Shown: in pieces, positions 36,010-44,228 of the stretch
Numbering within the stretch: position 1 is the first letter of the stretch
Layout of the letters: every line of letters starts with the position of its first letter
NCBI GenBank assembly: GCA_012840485.1
Contig: DULG01000069.1
Location: 1 to 55,320 of the forward strand
Source of the DNA: Clostridia bacterium
GTDB taxonomy: Bacteria > Bacillota > Thermoanaerobacteria > Thermoanaerobacterales > Thermoanaerobacteraceae
DNA: 55,320 nucleotides
Direction: 5' to 3'
Program-made: the position numbers and the translations under genes
The notes under the pieces: model-generated
Told to the model about the DNA's origin: nothing
Seen by the model: the letters and a program-made list of their open reading frames with translations, nothing else
Databases searched by the model: none

Positions 36010-37212
36010 ATGTATGGAGTAGTATTAGAAGGTGGAGGAGCGAGAGGGGCCTATCAAATAGGAGTTTATAAGGCACTGATAGAGGAAGGAATAGAAGTAG
36101 GAGGAATTGCAGGCACTTCTGTAGGCGCTTTAAATGGGGCTGTATTAGTGCAAGGAGATTTTGAAAAGGCTTATGAGCTATGGTATGATATTTCTTATTC
36201 CAAAGTCATAAAGGCTGAGGATGAAGAGATAGAGAAATTGAAAAAGGGTAAGCTGGAAAGAGAAGATATCCTTTTATTAGTTCAAAGATTAAAAGGCATC
36301 ATTGGAGATGGAGGCTTAGATATAACTCCTTTGAGGAATTTATTACAAGAAGTTATAGATGAAGACAAGATAAGAAGGTCAGGGAAGGATTTTGGCATTG
36401 TGACAGTGTCTTTAAGTGATTTAAAGCCGTTGGAATTATACATTGAAGACATTCCTCAAGGGAAATTGGTAGATTATTTGATGGCAAGCGCTTACTTGCC
36501 TGTTTTTAAGAGGGAAAAAATTGATGGGAAAAAGTATATTGACGGAGGGATATACAACAATCTTCCTGCTAATTTGCTAATGGACAAGGGATATAAGGAC
36601 TTGATAGTCATAAGGACAGGAAGCTTTGGAATCGTGAGGAAACTTGATTTTAAAGGCTTAAATGTTTTGGTCATTTCTCCAAAAGAGGATTTAGGAGGGA
36701 TATTAGATTTTGATAAAAATCTTTCCAGGTATAATCTTAAATTAGGGTACTTTGATGGTCTAAAAGCTTTAAAAGGACTAAAAGGATATAAATATTATGT
36801 ACACCCAGAGGAAAAAGAAGAATTTTTTATAAATTATCTTTTAAACTTAGAAGGGGAGAAAATAAAAGATATAAAGGAGATTTTTAGAATCAATCAAGAA
36901 ATACCTGACAAAAGGGCTTTGTTTGAATTTATAATACCAAGACTTTGTGGAATCTTGGACTTAAAAGATATTGCTGATTACGAAGAAATATTTTTAGCAT
37001 TGTTAGAAAATTTAGCAGAAACCTATGATGTAGATAGGTTTAAAGTTTACACCTATGCTGAACTTATAGAAGAAATAAAGAGAAAAGTTAGAATAGAGGA
37101 AGAGGAAGAAGAGGGCAATATAATCGAGAAAATAATTAAAAAAGTGGATGTGCTTTCTTTGTTTACAAAAAGTGAAGTCATAAAAGAATTAGGTAGGATT
37201 ATTTTTAGTTAA
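36010..37212 (+). CDS. Patatin-like phospholipase
   Basis: This 400-residue protein has a patatin domain in the N-terminal half: oxyanion motif EGGGARGAYQIGVYKAL (residues 7-23), nucleophile GTSVG (Ser37) and the catalytic Asp178 in DGGIYNN. The C-terminal 160 residues are charged and helical and not recognised. There is no signal peptide, so it is a cytoplasmic or membrane-associated acyl hydrolase; bacterial members cut phospholipids or lysophospholipids. It stands alone between terminator-containing spacers. Confidence 0.88.
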   Translation: MYGVVLEGGGARGAYQIGVYKALIEEGIEVGGIAGTSVGALNGAVLVQGDFEKAYELWYDISYSKVIKAEDEEIEKLKKGKLEREDILLLVQRLKGIIGDGGLDITPLRNLLQEVIDEDKIRRSGKDFGIVTVSLSDLKPLELYIEDIPQGKLVDYLMASAYLPVFKREKIDGKKYIDGGIYNNLPANLLMDKGYKDLIVIRTGSFGIVRKLDFKGLNVLVISPKEDLGGILDFDKNLSRYNLKLGYFDGLKALKGLKGYKYYVHPEEKEEFFINYLLNLEGEKIKDIKEIFRINQEIPDKRALFEFIIPRLCGILDLKDIADYEEIFLALLENLAETYDVDRFKVYTYAELIEEIKRKVRIEEEEEEGNIIEKIIKKVDVLSLFTKSEVIKELGRIIFS

Positions 37213-37292
37213 AATTATGACAAGTTTTTTTTATTCCAATAATAGAGTATAATTAGTGTGAATACTAAAATATAAAACTGGAGGTAGTAAAA

Positions 37293-37862
37293 GTGTCAGA
37301 AGAAAAGGCAAATAGAATATACGATGTAAAAACATTTTATAAGTTTGTAGAAGATTTATTGACCCATGGAGGGCAGCCTAAACCTTCTAAAAAAGTGAAG
37401 TTAAGCAAAGATTTTATGGAAAGGATTATGCTGGCGGTAACACAAGTGAATGGTTGCCCCTATTGCAGTTATTTTCACGCCAAAGAGGCTTTGAAGTCAG
37501 GCATGTCAAAGGAAGAGATAAAAAATTTGTTAAATGGAGAATTTGGAGATGTTCCGGAAGACCAAGTGGTAGCTTTAATGTTTGCTGAGCATTATGCTGA
37601 GACTGCAGGACATCCTGATCCAGATGCCTATAAAAGACTTTTGGAGACTTATGGAGAGGACTATACTTATAGCATTATGAACGCTATAAGAGCTATTATG
37701 GTAGGTAATACTCATGGCAATGCTTTTCATGCTTTAAGAAGAAGATTAGGAGGTAAACCTCTTCCTAACAGCACATTGGGAAATGAATTAGGAGTAGTGT
37801 TTGGCATATTTGTATTTGTACCGGTCATACTAATTAAACAGCTTTTTAGAAGAAAGAATTAG
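37293..37862 (+). CDS. AhpD-like carboxymuconolactone decarboxylase family protein
   Basis: This 189-residue protein has the redox motif CPYCSYFHAKEALKSGMSKE, an AhpD-type C-x-x-C followed by a conserved histidine, in an all-helical fold. A hydrophobic C-terminal segment (about 163-182, LGVVFGIFVFVPVILIKQLF) could fix it to the membrane. GTG at 37293 has GGAGG upstream. AhpD-like proteins use the cysteine pair for peroxide reduction or disulfide transfer. The partner reductase is not nearby. Confidence 0.8.
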   Translation: MSEEKANRIYDVKTFYKFVEDLLTHGGQPKPSKKVKLSKDFMERIMLAVTQVNGCPYCSYFHAKEALKSGMSKEEIKNLLNGEFGDVPEDQVVALMFAEHYAETAGHPDPDAYKRLLETYGEDYTYSIMNAIRAIMVGNTHGNAFHALRRRLGGKPLPNSTLGNELGVVFGIFVFVPVILIKQLFRRKN

Positions 37863-38036
37863 CTTCTTATTTTCCTTTTATATGGCACGGTTTTTATAGC
37901 CTAGTGTCAATCATTATGTATTTTGCTTTCTTCCTTACAAAGGCTGATGGTATCCTGCAAGAGTAATGGAACTATGTTGATAATGAGTTTTTGGTGTGAT
38001 ATTGCGAGAATAAAGGAAAGGGGGATTTAATTTTAT

Positions 38037-38135
38037 TTATTTTAAACTTATTCCAATGTAAATCAGTAAAGGTATAGCTATTATATGGATAAGAAGCCAC
38101 CAACCCCAACCTATAGAAGGAGTCCATTTTGTCAT
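38037..38135 (-). CDS. 32-residue membrane peptide
   Basis: The frame reads MTKWTPSIGWGWWLLIHIIA followed by a hydrophobic tail ending GISLK. A clear GGAGGTGATAAC site precedes ATG 38135, which is why I believe it. One membrane helix (about 10-30) with several tryptophans at the start. No family recognised. It is the only coding candidate in 37863-38291. Confidence 0.55.
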   Translation of the reverse strand: MTKWTPSIGWGWWLLIHIIAIPLLIYIGISLK

Positions 38136-38202
38136 GTTATCACCTCCTCTTCCTATACAAACCTTATTGTGTTCAGTATAAGAAGTATTTATTCATTTAT
38201 TA

Positions 38203-38237
38203 GAAGGAGATGAAAAGTATTGGAAGGAGATGAAAAG
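38203..38237 (+). repeat. Tandem direct repeat containing ribosome binding sites
   Basis: GAAGGAGATGAAAAG occurs at 38203-38217 and 38223-38237, a period of 20 bp, upstream of the glycosyltransferase gene. Each copy contains an AAGGAG followed closely by ATG, opening only 7- to 8-codon frames. Confidence 0.6.
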
Positions 38238-38291
38238 ACTAAAAAAGTGTTTTTAAAAAATTCCTAAAATTAAAATAAAAGAGGGTCTTGT

Positions 38292-39392
38292 ATGACTGTT
38301 TTGATTTTATCAATTATAGGAGTTATTAGTGGTTTTATATTATTTTCACGAGTTATTATTAAAAATGGTGTTCAACATTATACTGGTAATGTAAGGGTTT
38401 CTGTAATTATTCCTGCTAGAAATGAAGAAAAAAATTTACCATATCTTCTCGATAGTCTACAAAAACAAACTTATAAGCCTTATGAAATAATTGTAGTTGA
38501 TGATTTTTCTGAGGATTCCACAAGCGAAATAGCTAAAACTTTTGGAGCTAAAGTGATAAAAAATAGGGAATTACCCAAAGGATGGACAGGGAAAAATTGG
38601 GCTTTGTGGAATGGCTTTTTGGAGTCTAGTGGAGATGTACTTATTTTCCTTGATGCAGATGTGAGACTATCTCCTTTTGCAATAGAGTCTCTTCTTAAGG
38701 AACAGGCAAAGGTTGGGGGAGCAATATCTGTAATTCCTTATCATTACACAGAAAAATTTTATGAAAGACTTGCTCTTATAACTAATATTTTAGGGATATT
38801 TGCTTTTACTTCTCCTTTTGACAGAAAAAGTCCAAAAGGCTTATATGGATCATGTATAGTAGTGGATAGGGAGAATTATGAGAAAGTTAAAGGACACTAC
38901 AGTGTAAAGGGAGAGCTATTAGATGACCTTAATTTAGGTAAAAAGTTCTCAGATGCCAAAATTAACATTAAAAATTTTATTGGATATGACCTTGTCTCTT
39001 TTAGGATGTATCCTTATGGTATTATAAGCGAAATACAGGGATTTAGCAAAGGAGCAATTTTGAGTGCAAATACTTTGAAATTTGAAACTGTTTTTTTAAT
39101 AGTTTTATGGCTTTTAGGACTTGTATTAGTGGGATTTATAACTCCTTTTTTGGTTTTTTCTCATTCGCCTATTGCTATTCTTTACGAAATTGGCTATCTT
39201 TTTTATACTCTGCAAATACTATATTTTACAAAGTATACAGGAAGATTTGGTATATTTATACCTATTTTTCATTTTATTTCGACAGCCTTTTTTATACTAG
39301 TAACTTTACATTCCTTTTATCAGGTGGCATTTAAGAAAAAAGTTTTATGGAAGGGTAGGGAAATAAGTGTAGAAAGAAGGAATAATGTATGA
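38292..39392 (+). CDS. Family 2 glycosyltransferase with C-terminal membrane segments
   Basis: This 366-residue GT-A enzyme has an N-terminal membrane helix (1-18) followed by VSVIIPARNEEKNLPYLLDSL, VVDDFSEDST, the metal-binding FLDADVRL (DxD), and a catalytic-acid region DLNLGKKFSDAKI. Three to four membrane segments follow (about 260-350). The WTGKNWALWNG motif is characteristic of the group that includes the CrtQ-type carotenoid glycosyltransferases. The next gene overlaps it by 4 bp and encodes a PlsY-like acyltransferase, so the pair likely makes an acylated glycolipid or terpenoid. Confidence 0.85.
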   Translation: MTVLILSIIGVISGFILFSRVIIKNGVQHYTGNVRVSVIIPARNEEKNLPYLLDSLQKQTYKPYEIIVVDDFSEDSTSEIAKTFGAKVIKNRELPKGWTGKNWALWNGFLESSGDVLIFLDADVRLSPFAIESLLKEQAKVGGAISVIPYHYTEKFYERLALITNILGIFAFTSPFDRKSPKGLYGSCIVVDRENYEKVKGHYSVKGELLDDLNLGKKFSDAKINIKNFIGYDLVSFRMYPYGIISEIQGFSKGAILSANTLKFETVFLIVLWLLGLVLVGFITPFLVFSHSPIAILYEIGYLFYTLQILYFTKYTGRFGIFIPIFHFISTAFFILVTLHSFYQVAFKKKVLWKGREISVERRNNV

Positions 39393-39997
39393 TTATTCTG
39401 CTCAGCATATTGGAGTTTGGCTGTGGTTCATTGATGTTTTCATATTGGATGGGGCTTATGCTGGGAAAAAGATTAGAAGAAGTGAGGGATGGAAATCCCG
39501 GAGCTTTCAATTTAGGTCATGCAGCAGGCTTTAAAATGGGAGTCGTTGGCGCTACTTTTGATTTTATGAAGGGCTATTTTCCGCTGGTGTATTTTCTTGA
39601 AAAAGGGTATGTTACAGGAAATGCTATTGCAATTGTGGCAATAGCTCCTATTTTAGGCCACGCTTTTTCACCCTTTTTAAAATTTAAAGGGGGCAAAGCA
39701 TTAGCCACTACTTTTGGAGTGTGGAGTGCCATTACTCGTTTTAAAGCTTCTTTGACCTATGCTGTCATTTTAGGTATTTTAAAATTAGGTGAGAGGCGGT
39801 ATAATAGAGGAAAGCCTTCTATACCTGAAATAGATGCTGTATTAGACCTTGTAGGTTTTGGTATTCTAGGTGGGCTGTTGTTTTTGAGTAGTGTTGAAAG
39901 TTATTTACTTTTACTGTGGATGCTCAACTTTGCTGTGCTTTTATATAAAAGAAAGAATGATATGAATATTGTTTTAAAGGCCAAAATGGTAAAATAA
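39389..39997 (+). CDS. PlsY-like glycerol-3-phosphate acyltransferase family membrane protein
   Basis: This 202-residue integral membrane protein has the PlsY motifs 1 and 2 in altered form: RDGNPGAFNLGHAAGFKMG (normally GSGNPGATN) and GHAFSPFLKFKGGKALATTF. About five membrane segments. PlsY uses acyl-phosphate to acylate glycerol-3-phosphate at the inner face of the membrane. The overlap with the glycosyltransferase suggests a specialised acyltransferase rather than the housekeeping PlsY. Confidence 0.75.
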   Translation: MIILLSILEFGCGSLMFSYWMGLMLGKRLEEVRDGNPGAFNLGHAAGFKMGVVGATFDFMKGYFPLVYFLEKGYVTGNAIAIVAIAPILGHAFSPFLKFKGGKALATTFGVWSAITRFKASLTYAVILGILKLGERRYNRGKPSIPEIDAVLDLVGFGILGGLLFLSSVESYLLLLWMLNFAVLLYKRKNDMNIVLKAKMVK

Positions 39998-40036
39998 AAT
40001 ATAATTTTAATTAAAATCAAGTTGGGAGTGTATGAG

Positions 40037-40402
40037 GTGGAATCTATTTATATTGCAATAACTGGATGTCAATATTATTACGGCACAAAAGTTTTGAAAC
40101 CAGGCACGATTGTAAGATTAGAAAAGGATTTGTACAATGACTATGATGATGAAGCAATATCTGTTACCCTTGCCCCATTAGGACAAGTAGGATATGTAGC
40201 TAATAGTGTTGGAACTGTTCCAAGAGGTTGTTATAGTGCAGGGCGAATTTACGATAGATTTGGGAGTCATGCCTTTGCTGTGGTAAAATTTGTGACAAAG
40301 GACCTTGCTATTGCAGAATTTTTAGAAGAGGACTTTGTAAAAGTTACTATAAAGTTTCGACTAAAAGAAAAAAGAAAGAAAAAGTACAAAAATAAAACTT
40401 AG
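40037..40402 (+). CDS. HIRAN domain protein
   Basis: This protein of about 121 residues is mostly one HIRAN domain: IYIAITGCQYYYGTKVLKPG, VRLEKDLYNDYDDEAISV, GQVGYVANSV and RIYDRF. Domain members bind DNA or nucleic-acid ends and are often linked to replication-fork enzymes. The tail is strongly basic (KEKRKKKYKNK). GTG at 40037 is the best start because TTGGGAG is eight bases upstream; TTG 40022 would be inside that site. It lies 13 bp before rarA, which supports a role at stalled forks. Confidence 0.75.
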   Translation: MESIYIAITGCQYYYGTKVLKPGTIVRLEKDLYNDYDDEAISVTLAPLGQVGYVANSVGTVPRGCYSAGRIYDRFGSHAFAVVKFVTKDLAIAEFLEEDFVKVTIKFRLKEKRKKKYKNKT

Positions 40403-40415
40403 ATGGTGAGAAAAT

Positions 40416-41747
40416 ATGGAATACAAACAAGCATCTATATTTGATAATGAAGTGAAAAAAAATAAACCTTTGGCCGACAGGATGAGACCCAAAACTTTAG
40501 ATGAGTTTGTAGGTCAAGAACATCTTTTAGGTAAAGGGAAATTACTTAGGGAATTGATTGAAAAGGACAATATTACTTCAATGATTTTGTGGGGGCCGCC
40601 AGGGGTAGGTAAAACTACCCTTGCTATGATTATAGCCAATATGACAAATTCTAAATTTGTCACCTTTAGTGCTGTTTTATCAGGAATCAAAGAGATAAAG
40701 GAGATAATGGCAAAAGCTGAATTGGATGCTATGTATGGAACTAGAACTGTTGTATTTATTGATGAAATTCATCGTTTTAATAAAGCTCAGCAGGATGCTT
40801 TTTTGCCTCATGTGGAAAAGGGGAATATAATATTAATTGGTGCAACTACAGAAAATCCCTCTTTTGAGGTGAACTCAGCTCTTTTGTCTCGTTCTAAAGT
40901 TTTTGTTATGAAACCTCTTACAGAAGAAGATTTACTTATACTGCTTAAAAGAGCGTTAAAAGATGAACAAAATGGATTGGGTATGTACAAAATTGGTATA
41001 ACAGAAGAACAGCTCAAAAAAATTGCACTTTTTGCAAATGGAGATGCGAGAGTTGCTTTAAATACATTGGAGATTGCAGTCATGGCAGCAGAGGTAATTG
41101 AAGGGAAAAGAATTGTTACAGATGATATATTAGCAGATGCAATGCAAAAAAAGACTTTGCTGTATGATAAACAGGGAGAGGAGCACTATAATTTAATATC
41201 CGCTTTTCACAAATCTTTAAGAAATAGCGATTGGGATGCGGCGGTGTATTGGCTTGCAAGGATGTTAGAAGCGGGAGAAGACCCTCTCTATGTCGCAAGA
41301 AGGATGATACGCTTTGCTTCAGAAGATGTGGGCTTAGCAGATCCTCAAGCTCTTGAAATGGCTGTTGCAGCCTATAATGCCTGCCATTATATTGGAATGC
41401 CTGAATGTAGTGTGAATCTCGCACAGGTGGCAATATATTTAGCGTTAGCTCCTAAATCTAATGCGGTATACATGGCATATAATAAAGCTAAAAAAGATGC
41501 AGAAGAGACAATTGCTGAAAGTGTGCCTATGCATTTAAGAAATGCTCCTACAAAGCTTATGAAAGAATTAGGATATGGCAAAGGGTATAAGTATGCACAC
41601 AACTTTGAAGAGAAAGTAACTGATATGCAATGTCTACCGGATAATCTTAAAGACAGGAAATACTATGAACCGACGGATTCTGGTTTTGAGAAGGACATGC
41701 AAAGGAGATTAGAGCAAATTAGCAACTTAAAAAATAAAGGAAAATAA
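40416..41747 (+). CDS. rarA: Replication-associated recombination protein A (AAA+ ATPase)
   Basis: This 443-residue AAA+ clamp-loader-like protein has the RarA start [19 protein letters not shown], Walker [12 protein letters not shown] (near residue 60), Walker [20 protein letters not shown], sensor 1 [18 protein letters not shown] and the C-terminal helical tetramerisation domain. It acts at stalled replication forks. The upstream HIRAN gene is 13 bp away, suggesting coupled expression. A strong terminator follows. Confidence 0.94.
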   Translation: MEYKQASIFDNEVKKNKPLADRMRPKTLDEFVGQEHLLGKGKLLRELIEKDNITSMILWGPPGVGKTTLAMIIANMTNSKFVTFSAVLSGIKEIKEIMAKAELDAMYGTRTVVFIDEIHRFNKAQQDAFLPHVEKGNIILIGATTENPSFEVNSALLSRSKVFVMKPLTEEDLLILLKRALKDEQNGLGMYKIGITEEQLKKIALFANGDARVALNTLEIAVMAAEVIEGKRIVTDDILADAMQKKTLLYDKQGEEHYNLISAFHKSLRNSDWDAAVYWLARMLEAGEDPLYVARRMIRFASEDVGLADPQALEMAVAAYNACHYIGMPECSVNLAQVAIYLALAPKSNAVYMAYNKAKKDAEETIAESVPMHLRNAPTKLMKELGYGKGYKYAHNFEEKVTDMQCLPDNLKDRKYYEPTDSGFEKDMQRRLEQISNLKNKGK

Positions 41748-41763
41748 TTTTGAGTTGTTTAAT

Positions 41764-41787
41764 AAAAAGGGGCAACTGCCCCTTTTT
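41764..41787. terminator. Terminator after rarA
   Basis: AAAAAGGGGC (41764-41773) pairs with GCCCCTTTTT (41778-41787). The hairpin with A- and T-runs on either side works in both directions, also serving the small gene on the minus strand. Confidence 0.85.
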
Positions 41788-41788
41788 G

Positions 41789-41908
41789 TTAAACAGCGTT
41801 TTTAGGTTCTTCACATATGATGATGCCAGGTACAAATAACAAAATTATCAAAATGATGATTATAATCCAAATCCATTGGTTTTCATGGTGTTTGTGTTTG
41901 TCAGACAT
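41789..41908 (-). CDS. 39-residue membrane peptide with histidine-rich start
   Basis: The frame reads MSDKHKHHENQWIWIIIIIL followed by a hydrophobic run to about residue 31 and the tail CEEPKNAV. AGGAGGTAAG lies before ATG 41908. One membrane helix with a histidine-rich cytoplasmic start, seen in various tiny clostridial membrane proteins. No family is assigned. Confidence 0.6.
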   Translation of the reverse strand: MSDKHKHHENQWIWIIIIILIILLFVPGIIICEEPKNAV

Positions 41909-41981
41909 AAACTTACCTCCTTTTTTAGGTTGACTTCTACTTTATAATATGAAAGATATAGTATAATGGCTACAAATTATA

Positions 41982-42017
41982 AAAGTCTCCTAGCAGTACG
42001 CACTGCAAGGAGACTTT
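41982..42017 (-). terminator. Terminator of pckA
   Basis: On the minus strand AAAGTCTCCT and AGGAGACTTT pair with an inner GCAGT/ACTGC stem, followed by TATAATTTG. It lies 7 bp after the pckA stop codon. Confidence 0.8.
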
Positions 42018-42023
42018 ATGCTT

Positions 42024-43589
42024 TTAAACATTTGGGCCTGATTTTTTAATTTCTTCAGTTACATCTTTGTATTTTTTAAAGTTTTCTGCAAATCTAGTTG
42101 CTAAATTTTTTGCTGCTTTTTCATATGCTTCTTTATCGGTCCATGTATTTTTGGGATTTAAAATTTCAGAAGGTACCCCTGGACAAGAGGTAGGTATGTT
42201 TAAATTGAAGATAGGATCTTTTACAAATTCTACGCTGTCCAATGAGCCATTTAATGCAGCTGTCACCATTGCTCTTGTGTAGGTTAAATTAATGCGGCTT
42301 CCAATCCCATAAGGTCCACCAGACCATCCAGTATTTACTAAATAAACTTTTGTATTGTGTTTTTCTATTTTTTGTCCTAACATTTTTGCATAAACCATTG
42401 GTTTTAAAGGTAAAAATGGTGCTCCAAAACAAGTAGAAAAAGTAGCTTGCGGCTCTGTGATACCTCTCTCTGTGCCTGCTAATTTGCTAGTGTAACCGGA
42501 TAAAAAGTAATACATAGCTTGTTCTTTTGTAAGTTTAGCAATCGGTGGCAAAACCCCAAAAGCGTCTGCTGTTAAAAATATAATTACTTTTGGATGCCCA
42601 CCCATTCCACTTGGGATGGCACCAGGTATAAAGTCAATAGGATAGGCTGCCCTTGTGTTTTCTGTAATTTTATCACTGCTATAGTCGAGTTCTCTTGTAT
42701 TTTCATCATATACAACGTTTTCAAGTACAGTGCCAAACTTTATAGAATTCCAAATTTGAGGTTCTTTTTCTTTTGAAAGATTTATGCACTTAGCATAACA
42801 TCCTCCTTCAAAGTTGAAAATGCCTTTGTCTGACCATCCGTGTTCATCGTCTCCAATTAAAAACCTCTGAGGGTCTGCAGAGAGGGTAGTTTTTCCCGTC
42901 CCTGACAAGCCGAAAAAGAGGGCGGTATCTCCATCTTTGCCCATATTGGCAGAGCAATGCATTGATAACACGCCTCGTTTTGGCATTAGATAGTTCAGGA
43001 GGGTAAAGATTGACTTTTTGATTTCCCCTCCATACTGAGAGCCACCGATTATAATTAGTTTTTTAGTGAAACTTAATATAATAAAAGCTTCAGAATTTAC
43101 ACCGTCTAATTCAGGTATAGAGTTGAACTTGGGTGCAGCAATTAGCGTGTATTCGGGGATGTGATTTCTAAGTTCTTCTTCATTAGGGCGAATGAACAAT
43201 TGGCGTGCCAGTAAACTCTGGTATGCATATTCTGTTATAACTCTTATAGGAATTCTATATTGAAGGTCAGCACCTACAAAACCGTCAAATATAAAAATGT
43301 CTCGATTTTGTAAATAAGCAGTTAAACGGTTGTACAACCTTTCAAATTTATCTATAGAAATAGCTTTATTATTTTCCCACCATATATCTTCATGAACTTC
43401 TAGTTCATCCACAATAAATTTATCATTTGGAGAACGACCTGTGTATTTACCGGTATAAACATTAAAAGCACCATTATTTGCAAGTACTCCTTCTCCTCTT
43501 TTTATAGCTTCTTCAACTAATTTAGAGACGGGAAGATTACGGTAAACGTTTTTAACATTGATTATATTTAATTTTTCAAGACCGTACAT
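42024..43589 (-). CDS. pckA: Phosphoenolpyruvate carboxykinase (ATP)
   Basis: This 521-residue enzyme interconverts oxaloacetate plus ATP and phosphoenolpyruvate plus CO2 plus ADP. Markers: [10 protein letters not shown], the phosphate-binding P-loop [37 protein letters not shown], and [17 protein letters not shown]. It is a single-gene unit with its own promoter, a leader with an inverted repeat, AAGGAGG before ATG 43589 and a terminator. Physically near the sodium-pumping decarboxylase genes, it could supply oxaloacetate or run gluconeogenesis. Confidence 0.96.
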   Translation of the reverse strand: MYGLEKLNIINVKNVYRNLPVSKLVEEAIKRGEGVLANNGAFNVYTGKYTGRSPNDKFIVDELEVHEDIWWENNKAISIDKFERLYNRLTAYLQNRDIFIFDGFVGADLQYRIPIRVITEYAYQSLLARQLFIRPNEEELRNHIPEYTLIAAPKFNSIPELDGVNSEAFIILSFTKKLIIIGGSQYGGEIKKSIFTLLNYLMPKRGVLSMHCSANMGKDGDTALFFGLSGTGKTTLSADPQRFLIGDDEHGWSDKGIFNFEGGCYAKCINLSKEKEPQIWNSIKFGTVLENVVYDENTRELDYSSDKITENTRAAYPIDFIPGAIPSGMGGHPKVIIFLTADAFGVLPPIAKLTKEQAMYYFLSGYTSKLAGTERGITEPQATFSTCFGAPFLPLKPMVYAKMLGQKIEKHNTKVYLVNTGWSGGPYGIGSRINLTYTRAMVTAALNGSLDSVEFVKDPIFNLNIPTSCPGVPSEILNPKNTWTDKEAYEKAAKNLATRFAENFKKYKDVTEEIKKSGPNV

Positions 43590-43623
43590 TTAATATGCCT
43601 CCTTTTGATTTTATAGAAGCTAA

Positions 43624-43653
43624 TTTGCAATTTAATATGTTTAAAATTGCAAA
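43624..43653. promoter_or_regulatory. Inverted repeat in the pckA leader
   Basis: TTTGCAATTTAA (43624-43635) is repeated inverted as TTAAAATTGCAAA (43641-43653, one extra A) between promoter and ribosome binding site. It could be an operator or an RNA hairpin. Confidence 0.55.
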
Positions 43654-43690
43654 ATATCTTATAAAGTTTAAAATTAACATTTACAATAAA

Positions 43691-43719
43691 ATTCTAACAT
43701 TATTCAAATATTTTTTCAA
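43691..43719 (-). promoter_or_regulatory. pckA promoter
   Basis: On the minus strand TTGAAA (43714-43719) and TAGAAT (43691-43696) are 17 bp apart, about 100 bases before the start codon. Confidence 0.75.
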
Positions 43720-43752
43720 GGGGTACGAAATTTTTGGCTAACTTAGAGTAAA

Positions 43753-43997
43753 ATTATTGTTGGCAAAATAAATTCTGAAAATATTATAGACTTCAAGAAC
43801 TTGGAACAGGAAATTTATCATGCTGCTTTGGAACTGGGACGGTCCATAATGAAAGCTATACTTGAGGGTATTGACAAAGAGTTAATGAAATTCTAAAATA
43901 TAGAACACAGAAGAATACTTTTGAAATCAATAAATGTAAAATTACGGAAATCACTTCTCCTATAGGGGAAGTGATATATACAGTATCCAATTATTAA
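43753..43997 (+). pseudogene. Remnant of an ISLre2-family transposase N-terminal region
   Basis: Frame one reads NIIDFKNLEQEIYHAALELG and ILEGIDKELMKF then stops at 43896; frame two continues KYRTQKNTFEINKCKITEIT followed by SPIGEVIYT and stops at 43997. The pattern, D-x-x-L-x-E-x-I-Y-x-x-A-x-x-L-G-R, D-x-E-L-M, Y-R and GEV-x-Y, is that of the N-terminus of ISLre2-type transposases. It is a decayed fragment with no visible ends. The rest of 43998-44148 shows nothing. Confidence 0.6.
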
Positions 43998-44148
43998 TAT
44001 CATACATAGTTAGTAAATTATGGTATTATCTAATTACAATTTTTTTTCTTTGAGTGTTGCATTTAATATGGTAATTTACGATTTGCTTTTTTTCTCGAAT
44101 ATCTCTCTCGTTTTCTTTATTTCTCTTCATTTTTCTCTAAATCATAAA

Positions 44149-44189
44149 GCTCCAAAGGCCTGATCTGTAAAGAACGAGGCATTTGGAGC
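44149..44189 (-). terminator. Terminator behind the second oadB-like gene
   Basis: GCTCCAAAGGCC (44149-44160) and GGCATTTGGAGC (44178-44189) pair in 11 of 12 positions; on the minus strand TTTATGATTT follows. It is 40 bp after the stop codon. Confidence 0.65.
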
Positions 44190-44228
44190 CATTTCATGAC
44201 TATACTAGTAGACCATAACTTTATGGCA

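Noticed and set aside
38203-38290. Tiny frames opened by the repeated AAGGAG-ATG segment
   Set aside because: They are only 7-15 codons with no recognisable content; listed as a repeat, not as genes.
44120-44200. Minus-strand frame of 26 codons (MKWLQMPRSLQIRPLELYDL...)
   Set aside because: It overlaps the terminator hairpin behind the oadB-like gene and has no ribosome binding site; the apparent helix pattern is probably chance or a transposase relic too short to name.
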